64,000 bases of DNA from Bugulina stolonifera. Its lineage: Eukaryota > Bryozoa > Gymnolaemata > Cheilostomatida > Bugulidae. The notes beneath the pieces are model-generated. The model did not search any database and was not told where the DNA came from. It saw only the letters and a list, made by a program, of their open reading frames with translations. The position numbers and the translations under genes are program-made. Below are positions 14,401 through 26,400 of this stretch, one piece after another; positions within the stretch are counted from its first letter, which is position 1; each line of letters starts with the position of its first letter. The stretch spans positions 15,831,072 to 15,895,071 of the forward strand of contig OW285189.1 of NCBI GenBank assembly GCA_935421135.1, in the 5' to 3' direction.

Positions 14401-17400
14401 ACAATAATTCTTTATAAGATCATCTAAGCTGGTATAAAAAGCTCATTAATTGGGAGCTATCTTCTCCTTAGGCAAAAGCTAGTTGCTGATTGTAATAATA
14501 TCAAATCAAAATATATAATCTTTGGTTTAAACCAAAGTATATATTTATATACACTGCACTGGCACTTTCGATTAAGACCCTTCATTTGATTGGACACTTC
14601 TTGTAATCCATACATAAGGGTAAGACAACTCCAGTTACAACACAATTACTGTTAATGAGCCAACATATTCATGATTTCAAGTTAATGTAATTTTGATACA
14701 ATTTATTACCAACAAGTATTTGAGTAATGAGTATGCAAACACTGGGTTGTGAGAGAAAATGACCTCCGAAGTAAATAACTGATATCTTTATATGCTGCTG
14801 TTATTACCTGAAGGGAGAAGTTCAGCCTTGGTGATAGCGATCTCAGTCTTGTTTCTGCTCAAACTAATCAGCTTATCCAGTACAAATATAGTCAGTGGTC
14901 CAATCATAAATGTCCAGAGAAGTGGGGCCTGTACCAGAATACCTACAGTGGCAACCATTAGCGTTTGTTAGACCTCAGGCTATTTGAGTACATTTCCGTT
15001 GTGTGAGACAATAGGTGTCTTCGCGACCTCTTGGACGGACCCGGGTCGCAAATAAAAATTACAAGATGGCCGTCCGACCAAGGCCAGAAGGGCTATTGGC
15101 CTGGGATTTTGCTTGGCCGGACGAAACCATCCCTAGCTCATCGGCACACCTGATTTCTTCGCGCGAAAACGAGGATTTTGCTTTTGGCCCAGGCCGGTGT
15201 GTTCGCGACTCTGTGACAGATGTGTGCCGGAAAATATTTTTGTAAATCGGCCTGGGTCTGAAGCTTAGGTCGCGAAGACACCTAGGATCCCAAGTATCAG
15301 TCAATATATTAGTATGAGTGCCAATAGTTCCTCCCACAGAATGTCAGAAGAACACATCCCACCGCTACTAACATTACATGACAAACACAAGGTATCGCAC
15401 CGTTACTGCACCATTGTCATAAAACTACATGACACGACTTACCAGCTCCATGGAGGACCATAAGAATAAATACCAAGTAGAACATCTGATGGGAGAGCCA
15501 GAAACCTCTGAAGACATTTCGTCTAGCGTATTGTTGAGCAAATACATACATAACTATTATGATAAGGGTGAGGAAAATTCCAGTCACACCTGCAAATAAA
15601 AGGAATCATATACAACCAACAGATACGTATGTGCAGTGATATATGTATGTCTTCATGGCACTTCTTCTTTAAACAGTGTACAGTTTATCATGTAGTATTC
15701 CAAGGTTGTACAGGAGTTATCTGCTAATGACCTACCAGTGATAGTACCCCAGCACCAGTAATGGAACTTGGGTAGTACATGGGTAGCCCTGTAGAAGTTC
15801 CTAAACAAGCAGGTAAGATCTCCGGGAGTCTGAGTAGAGATGTGATAGAAATTGATGGAGTGTCCGATTGCATGCATAACTATTAAATAGAGAGAATACA
15901 GCAATAGTACGCAATATAATATAACATGATGATTATGTCTCGCTATGGCAAATTGCTGCTATGCTACTTTAACATACAATTACTTGGCAGCAATGTTGCC
16001 TGTTATCTGCAAGGACCGTAGTCCGAGTCTGACCCCCCAACTACTAAGATTTTGCTGCGGAGGTTTATCTCCAACAGACTACCGCTCCGATTTGTAATGC
16101 TTTCTTATCTATTCTAGGCCTATACCAGTGGTCATCCAGGTAACTTTGCAAGTTCGAACAAAATATACCATGAATATTATGCATTTTATATCCCAACTGC
16201 TCTAGCGTAAATATGTAACACATTTTCTCAAACTAAATACATACATATACACGGTATAACGTAAACTACATCATAACAGGAAGATGTACCTGTGAAGAGC
16301 AGAGCCATGTAAGCTACGTATTTGTGGAACCAAATGGCCGAGTCAAATGGAATGAATCTGTTGAGGAAGGTTTCTCTGAGGACAGTGATGAGATTCCTGC
16401 ACATGGTGAGAAGGAGAGTGGAGTATGTAAACATTTGTCCACTGGCAGCACCTCTGGTTACTGTAACACCATATCCTGCTATTCTCCTGAGGGCAGCGTG
16501 TTCCCTTTCTACAGAGTAGTCTGTAATACACAATACAACGGTAATATACAATGACAACACAATGGTAATAAAATGCAGTGGTAATATAATAATGTAATAG
16601 TAATACAGGCATACAGTGTTAACATAATAATATGGTGATAATATAAGAATACAGTGCAATATGATGGTACAGTTATTGTAATATTATATAATATAAAACA
16701 TGGTAATTATAACACAGTAGCAAGGCAATGGTAATATATAGCTCAGAACTATGGCAGTATAGTACTTACAATAAGCTCTCTCTGCAAAGATAGCTATTGC
16801 CAGTAGTGTGTAGAGGGTGACCCAGAAGACGTGTAGCCTGTAGTTCTCCATCCAGTTAGCAAACTGGTTCCAGTATTTACCAATCATAGTCATATTCTGT
16901 GATGGGTCCCCTTTAGGTTTGATCTTCACTTCTACGTGGGTTTGTCGACGTGTAGCGGCGCGAGCCTCAACACCACTGTTAGATAATATGATCACAAGGT
17001 TACCATTCTGTACATTTTATTTTATACCTGCAGTACATTAACCTTGTACCAAGAATGAAGTGTAAATGCAAACGGCGACATAATTTGTATATCATCATGA
17101 CGTATACACGCACCCATATGCTCTGACTACAGTCTTTCTAGCTCTGTCTGGTGCATTCTCACGTTTCACGTTGAGCACAGTCTTAGCCCTGCTAAACTCT
17201 CCACCTCCAGCTTGTGGCTGTTGGTTTGGTTCCATACCTACATTTACCAGATCAATCAGCATATAATACTAAATAATATTGCTGTATACCTAACAATGTA
17301 TGTTTTTATGCATTATAACTATGTGGATATGCATGTGCTGTACATGAATATTCTTGTATATTAGTCATAGAGTCTGTACTTAATAAAATGAAATAGAATA

Positions 17401-20400
17401 AAATGCAAGAGTCAAAAACATCAGTATAGAATTTTGAATTAGAAGTTTTACCATAAACAAGTTGAAAATTTGATATAAAACAAAACCGTGTGTATAATGG
17501 GACCAGAAGTAACGTAAAATTATTCTAGAATGATAAGCAGTGCAAAGCATGAAATATGAGAGATGATCTCTATCGGATTAACCTTTATATAGGCACCTTA
17601 GAGGATTATCAACCGATTATGTAACATACCTGTGAAGTTAAGATTAGCTTGATCCAGTTGGTCTTTATAATCCCTAAGAAGTCTGTTGAAGTCATCAAAT
17701 GTAAGGGTCTGCTTGGTTGCCATTCCTGCCTCGATGAGCATAGAGGAAATGACCTCATCAATCTGAGAATCCTCCACGCTGCAGAAATAGAACAGTAATA
17801 TGTGTGTAAATAGCATGTACTTACTATGTATATGTACATAATGTGAGTATACTAATGTATATAAAATATAGATGTACCTACACTGTATGATCAAACTAAT
17901 ATATCTAATTACATTATAGTACATTTACTACACCATATTATTACAGGTTTTATAACATTGAAGATGCTAACACTGTGTGACTATGTAGCTGTATAGTGGT
18001 GTTTGAAACCATTACATGCCCCATTCCTTACCAGCCTGTAAGAGAAGAGCATGTCATACTAACAGAATATCCAAGAATAACTTCTACATTGATATACAAG
18101 AATAATCATTGTGTATATATACTGTGAATAATACCTGGTGTTAGCTAGATCCATGAGAGACCTGATCATAGTACTGAACTCTTCCTTGGAGAGTTGACCT
18201 CGGCCCTGCAGATCGTACATGTCAAACAGTAGCTTAGCTTTGTCTGTACCAGAACCTGTAACATACCACAATTATATCAACAAACAGAAACTACCGTTAC
18301 TGACCTTGACCTGCTACATAACGGTTGAATACGGCAGAAGGAAATACACTTGTTATACACGTACGGTCTTTTTACAAAATTTAGCGCATGTTTGTAGAAG
18401 ATTATTCCGTTAGTCGAATACAGCAACTGTAAAAAATCATCGTATTTGCATTCTTAATTAGCTGAAGTACTTCGAAAAATTGCTAAAACAGAACTAAATA
18501 GTAAAATGATGTTCTCAAGTTTTTGCTACTGAGACCACCTACCTTTAGCAAAAATAACAATCATGTCAAGAAACTCTCGGAAGGAAACCAGGCCATTATC
18601 GTCTTTATCTATAAGCTCAAACATATTCTTCACAAACATGGATGTAGGTTTCAAAGAAAGAGAATCAGCAAACTCGTCGATGGTCAGCTCGCAGTTAATC
18701 ACAGCCTTGGTATCCTCATCTGATAGTCGTTCCACATCTCCAACTTCGTCAATACGGAAAGCCTAACAACAAACAGTCGACAATTACTAAAACTAACGCT
18801 GGTTTGGTACATCTCTTCTGTTATCAATAAACTAGTCTGGTGATATTTTATCTGCAAAACCACCTTTGCATGACTCAAATATTGTATATGTACCAGAATA
18901 AAGTCTGGGCAAAACATTACCCTGTATCCTCGTCTGAACTACAGGATTGCAAAAAATAAAATAAAAAACAAAGTTTGTCCCTTACATGCTTGAAAACAAT
19001 TCTGAAGAACTTGTCTAGTATTTGCTGACGCCTAGCCTTAGTAATAGCTTCAGCCAGCAACTCTTTCTGGCTGAGCATAGCAGAGCGCATAGTGATTCCA
19101 GTTTGGTCACAGAACTCCTTTATAGCAGCAAGGAATGCATTCTTCTCATGGGCTCCATCGAACTTGAGCACCTGCAATGACATCACACCTGCTAATCACG
19201 TGTCAACAAAAAATGAATTACAGAAACGCGTTAATAGAATGAAATTCGTTAGAGCACATGTCTAATGATGTCATATATGATGTTATAGCTAAACACTGAG
19301 CAGAATACGACAAAGGGTTGCAGCTATTGGCAAACGCGTGATGTTAAATAGTATCCAACGTGTAATAGATACTGCAGTAAATGATATAATACGAGCAAAT
19401 TACACCCGATGAATATCAAAATAGTCAGTAGAATACACTTACCAAGTCATATTCATTAGGTATGCGGATGAGCAGGAAGTTGCGAGACTTATCAACGGAT
19501 TCTTTAGCGTACAGTTTGTCTGCACGTTTACAATCGATAGTTCTGGTGGCTCGTCTGGTGTTACCAGGGAGGAATATCATGAGTGACTTCTTACGAATAT
19601 CCATTCTCACCTTCACATCTCTTTCACCCTCCTTGGGTCCCTGCCACTCGGATACTGTAATAATGTCTTATTATGAAGGAGAGACAACTACATTATAAAG
19701 TAGTATTATAGACACAATATTTGATATCATTATAGTCAGGAGTTGGGAGGTAAAAACACATTTCTTGTATTGCACTTTATATATATCCATAAGGCAGCTG
19801 ACATGTGAGGAACCATAAATTGATGAAATCTCTAATTGTATCCATGAGCACTGTTCCTGAAATTAGATGCCTGTGTGTGTAACGTATAATGTGTGTCTAA
19901 CATATAATGTGTGTCTAACATATAATGTGTGTGTGCGACGTATAATGTGTGTGCAACGTATAATGTGTGTGTAACGTATAATGTGTGTGTAACGTATAAT
20001 GTGTGTGTAACGTACATATAATGTGTGTGTAACGTATAATGTGTGTGATTCTGTTAATGATGCACATGTTACGGAATAGAAAAATCACAAAACTTACACA
20101 GAGTGTATGCCTGTTTGTAGCAATAATGCTGGCACTGTGTACATTACCACCAAGTAATAGATAAGGAAAGAGAAATATGTATTTTATTTCACACATTAAA
20201 TCAGTTGTTATAATATTTCACATAGAGATTACCCCGGACACCTGCAAAACTGAAGGACTTACCTTCATGCAAGCTCAAGTCAGTTGATTTCCTTCTTGAT
20301 TCTGCCCTTCCAGCCTTTCTCTGTTCGCTAATTTTATTTTGGTTCATCTTGGCTGTCACCAGCAGTAGCACTACCATCACTATAATTAGCAGATGTAAAT

Positions 20401-23400
20401 GGTTAAATATAGAATCTCAGATAGATAACTAATTAACTAGTAACTGAATGACTGTGTAGTAGTTGCAGACGGAAAAGATGTAGAAAGAATAGAACAACAC
20501 CTATAAATAATTACTTACATATAGTGAAGAGACCAAGAGCAGCAAATGTCAATATGTAAGGAGCCTCAGATCCAGTGAAGTAGTCAAAAGTTCTAAGGGG
20601 CGTGCATGCAGACACCATAGTTTGATTAGAACCATCGATGGTTTCCACAGGACAAGGGTCTACTGCAAACAACATCGTGTTTGAGCAATCAGCATATCGT
20701 CTCACCTACAAAGTTACAGAAATATAATATGAAATCATATTTAAAATAAAATGTTCAGCTAAAACCCAGCAGTGTTTGGAGGGAGCAGCAAATATCCTTG
20801 ACAGCAGGTACTTCATCACTAAGAAACAACTCAGTTTTTTAATGCTTTAGAAAAGATAGTAACCTTAAATTTTAAACATGTTTTTGGAACAGATGTTTAT
20901 CGTTCGGAAAATAATTAAAAACACCGTAAAAACACGTCTGTGTAACAGAATAAACAAGGCATAAATTAAATACGGTATCAGCCAGTATTAACCAATAAGC
21001 ATATTTAAATTAAATGTATATACATGTACAATTAACTTTATCAGAAACAAACCCAAGGTTTCTTTCAAGAATTGGACAAACCAATTCCTGGGAAAGAGCC
21101 GAACTTACCACAGGATCAGTAATATTTGGATTCTCTGCCCTCAATGAGGCTTCTATTTCACTGCAGGTGGTAGAATTGGTGCAGACAACGTTTATCTTAT
21201 ATCCCTCACTTGTAGCTCTACCAACTGTTCTGTCACACTTCTCCTCCGCTGCAAAAGCATATAAAATCAGCGAATGAAATACAACATAAATACGATCCCA
21301 TCATAGTCGATAAGAGTATCTATAAAATACCCAGCAGATTGGGGATAAACAAATACATGTGTTTCATGTTGATAAACTGGGCTACATCTTTGAATGTGTA
21401 GGTTTTATGTAATATTATGATAATATTATGCTATTATCAACTTATAAACAGCTTGATTCGAGCATATTTACTAAAATACCAAATATTTAGTCAGATATAC
21501 CGGATTATTTACACTATGACTGTGTAAAATGTGTGTACATACTTCCCAAGTGGAAAAAAGGATTTCCAGCGAGTTCGTCCTCCTGTATCTCTGTAATCTG
21601 TAGGATGATGTGTCTCAGTGTTGTATCATTCAATGCAATTCTCTGCTCATCAGTGAACAATCTACCAATCAAATACATGCAGCAGTGAACAGTCTACCAA
21701 TTAAATGTCAGCACCTGTGGACAGTCTACCAATCAAATACCAGTAGTTGTCAGCTGCAGTCACCCAATAAAATTATAGATGAAAATATTTCGATTATTTA
21801 TGTAATGTGATTAAAATACATATACATTCATTTTCAAATTACATCTGACAAAAATATTTCTAGCAATTGAAATGATAAAAGCTATACAATAAGATTATGA
21901 AATTTTTATTCCTTACTTGTTCTTTTTATTCTCGTACCAAAACCTGTCACCATCTCTAATTCTGGAGAACTGGTCAGCGATAATAGTCCTGAACAGATCC
22001 CCTGGCCCATTACCAGTGGTCTCTGCCAAACCACCAGGCCATATATCTAACTTGTCTATGTCACCTTTGTACGTGTCTCTAAGGCATACGATCATCTGTC
22101 AAAAAAAATTAATGTAACTTAAAACAAGTCACATAAAAGTAAAAATACATTAAAACAACAAGTATGTATAAGTCCAGTAGCTGTAAAAATGTAACTAAAA
22201 AAAAATATTCAGTTTTTAGCAAGTGCACAGCACAACACTCAATGAAGATGGGATTAATTGTGGATGCTGGGATATAAAAATATAATAGTTATCCAAGGAA
22301 TATAAAAGTAGTTTTCGCACCCTACATTCGTCATCCATGTCAGCATCAGCACAAGTTACATTTTCAATTTTACTGTCAGGACATTTTTCTTTATTCAAAT
22401 CGCCCCAAGTTACAGCGGGCTCTAAGTCAAATTCGCGGCGAGCGGTGTTATAATCAGGAAGGCCATGGTCACGACCTCTCTGTATGTTGACAGCCATTAG
22501 ATCGCGTCTGCTAAAGTCAAGACCTCCAAAGACGAAACCTAAAAGAAATAGACAATTGAAATTGCTATTTTATTAGAATTTATTGTCAAAATGAGTAAAC
22601 TGTATGTAATAGATACTTTGTGTTGCCGTTCCAAAATCAAGCAGATTTAAACTGACAAATACAAGAAGGCAGAATAAACTATTACGATGAGTATTGCATT
22701 ATGAACCTCATATATGCCACCCATTATAAACTACTGGCATATATATTAAGTGCTTTCAAAATCAAGTAAAGCACGTTCTACTCACAAACATTTTTTAGAT
22801 AACCAACCGACAGCAAGTGATCAATGTTTATTACTACGTAATAAATACTATTTAGATTTAGATTAATTTCATTTTTCCATTATGAGATGATAAAATTTAA
22901 AATTTTACAATTGTAGTATAACATTATACGTAATAAATAGTGTTTACCTCGAAGGTCAGGTGTAATGGTTGTGTCCTCTCTTTCAGTAACCTGTGATGAC
23001 ATTCCCAGGAGAAACTGATCGATATCGTACTCTTCAATTGGCTCCTGGGGATTCCAGAAACTGTTACACGTACGTATAGCCTTCATACCTTCATCCTGAG
23101 TTTTCTTGGTGTTAGTAATGAATTCGCACTGGCCATTCGCTGAGTCTTTCTTCAATCTGTAGATAGAATTGTGCATTACAACACGGAAAATAATTTTTAA
23201 CATCACAAAAGAAATACTTCGTGATGTCGTTCCAAAATACAAGCGGATGTCAACAAGAAGACAGAATGAACTATTATGAAGAGTATTGCATTATGAACCT
23301 CATACAGTATAATAATCAGCAGAAAAGTGATGTTTTCAAAAATAACTTTTGTATGAACTTTAAGTTACATAAGTTACACGCAAAGTATAAAATTACAATA

Positions 23401-26400
23401 CTATACATACTTTCTTCTGTAGACGCCTGGAGGTACGAGAGTATGACCAAATCTCATGGCTGCTGATTGAAAGACATGGGTGATCTGAGGGTAGACGTTT
23501 GGATTGTAACCTAAAGGGAGATGAGAACATAAGATGTAAGACAATATAACATAAAACAGAAGTATCGCGCATAATGTAGCTTATATATCCATCGGTAAAT
23601 ATTAACATATTCTTACCAGCATAAGGGTCAAGGTTGAACACAGAACCATTCTTGTAGGTTCCCAGCCATGAGGGTAGCCAATCGTATACAATAATTTTCT
23701 ACAAGTTAATAATTAATAAATGACTTTTAAAACAACGGCACAGAATGATAGAACAAGCAGCAGTATTTAAAACATTCGCACTCTTTCAATAGCTCCACCA
23801 GCAATTAGACTGCAAGTGTAAATTCATCACTATTACTATTGATATAAAAAAGAGACACTATAAACATATATATATAATATTATATACTTACTACATGTAT
23901 ATTATGTATATGTCCATCACTTAATAACACATGAGTTGCACACCATTCAACTACATGTACATGTATATTTCTACATATCAATATAGCATAACCGAAAAGC
24001 CTCTATAATATAGACTAAATAATGTTTTACATGAAAACTGTTAGGCCTGGAATGATGCATCGTAAACGATGTCAATAACTATTCATCTACAGCATTTTTG
24101 ATTTTTGTCAAATATAAACTTGGGCTTGGGGGCCCCCAGATCACCATAGTAGTCAGTAGGCTATAAGTGGATGGCTATAAAATACATAATGTACTAAGAT
24201 TGTATTACTAATATAAGTCTATAATTATATAAATGCCCCAAACATACAATTTGTGATATTCCACATAAATAGAAGTATGTATTTCTGGAATCTAATCATC
24301 CTACTATTTTTGGTGATTCTAAAAATGGAATTATCAACCGAATTCAGTGTTGTAAAAAACTGTTGTGCAGAACTGCAGCAATTTGATGGTATTTAAAAAA
24401 TATACATGTAAATAGTATTAGGGACAAGGATTACAATAATAGCAATATTGATAGTTGTGCTCGTATTTGTCTTCATTCACTTCTTGCTCTGGTTACAGTA
24501 ACACGCTTATCTATTGCTATACTTCATGTACATACATTATTTCAGTAAAATTGTGAGATATTGTTATTAGTCTGACTGACTTCACTAGTGTATTTTTTGT
24601 TAATTTTACGCAATGGAGTATCAAATTGAAAAATTTGAAAAGTTTTTTGGCAGAATCGAAAAAAAAATCGAGACGTATTTTGTGAATTGTTGCAGGAAAC
24701 CGTTCAGTATTTACCTGGTGAGTGGCGATCACCCATTTTCTTGCCTCATTGAATATGATTTCATCGTAGTGGGTATTAAACTCATTTCTGTCATAACTAG
24801 TTTTGATATTATACTTCTTTATTACATCTGCATCCTTGTAGGCATCATACAGCAGGTCACCGACACGTTGGGCCACATAGTTGTGAAAGCGGTACCAGAA
24901 TATTCCAAATGTGAGCAAGAAGGGATTCTCATTGCCTCTCGGATTTCCCAGACCTAATCAATAACAATTGTTATGCAAATATTCTGTAAGTGATCTGTGA
25001 GTAGTGTATAACATTCAATTATTTTATATTCTGACAAGTACTACACAAGAGTAAAAATAAAGTTCCAAGATGTTACATAAAAGAGACTAAACCAAGACGA
25101 GTAAAATGGCAAAAAACCAGAGGTCATTTATACAATAAAAAATTTATCAAATTGGATTTTTAAACTTACGGAAGAATCGCTTCACATTCTTCAAATAGTG
25201 ATCTCGTGGTGGAGGGGGATTTGCCATCGGTAATCTTTTGTCATTAACTGCAGGGAAGTCTTTCCCGCCATACTTTTCATTTGATTCCTTATTGTCTCGT
25301 GTTGATGCCAACTTGCCACCTTTGAGGGAACGCAAAGCATCGGCCCATGTCTTGCCAATACCATACATAAGCCCACCGTCAATCCAAGGTGTGATCTCAT
25401 TCAACTGAAATAATACAAATCCCAGAAACATTTTTCTAGTCATAGGTAAATTTCTAATATAGTGTATCATATGAGGATGACTATATTGATGAGGTAGACT
25501 ATTGATGAGAAATCATGAATTTATTGGGTGGCAAGATGGTATAGTAGTCAGTGTGCTATATTTAGACCTTAGGGTCGCAGGTTCTGACCCCACACACTCC
25601 AAAGGGAGCTCGTGCCCCCAGAACCTCACTTCTGTCATGTATAGCTTTTGCGGTCCATTAGATGGGATAGAGAAATGCACCGCAAGTAAAACAAAACGGG
25701 CAAATGATACTAGAACAGTCAAGTATGGAAGTTATCCCTTCTTGTATCATATAATGTTTAGAGTTGTCTACTCAATGATAATATACCTGTTCTCTGGGAG
25801 AATTGGGACTGAAACCTGTGTTCTTCATGTCATACCGAGACCTCAAAAATGGTATACGGACTCTTCCATCATTCCCCTTGTCCAAATCGGGATGTCCCTT
25901 TGGTACATCAATATTGAAATACTCTGGTGGACATCCAGGTCGTTGTGCATCCAGAATCTCCTCAACCACTTGTTGACCTAGATGTAGTGGTAACAAAAAG
26001 TTACAAAACTACTCAAGCAATTCACTCGACTAATTTGTATTAGAACTCAGAGTATGTGACAAAGACCAGAGCCATTTAGTAGAGTTGCGATAACTGAGCC
26101 GGAAACAGATATGCATAGTTCCAAACTATGGCATGCGGTCTCATTGATTATCATTGAAAAATCTGACCTGACATAGCCTAAGAGTTGCTCTGTATCATGA
26201 GAAAGGGCATTTGTGGCTCAGTTGTCATAAAAGCCCATAAAAAATGCAAATTAGGATAAGCTCACAAAATCAGCACGTGGCCATTACATTGTAACATATA
26301 TGAATCAGCTTGACCAAATGTGGGCGTGGCCTGTTTGTTTAGAACTATGCTGGTGGTTTATATGGCCTATAGGAATGCTACTCTCTCCCAATGGCTCTGA

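Noticed and set aside
15059..15337. 92-codon minus-strand frame
   Set aside because: It lies mostly within a TA-flanked MITE and runs past its end; no homology recognised.
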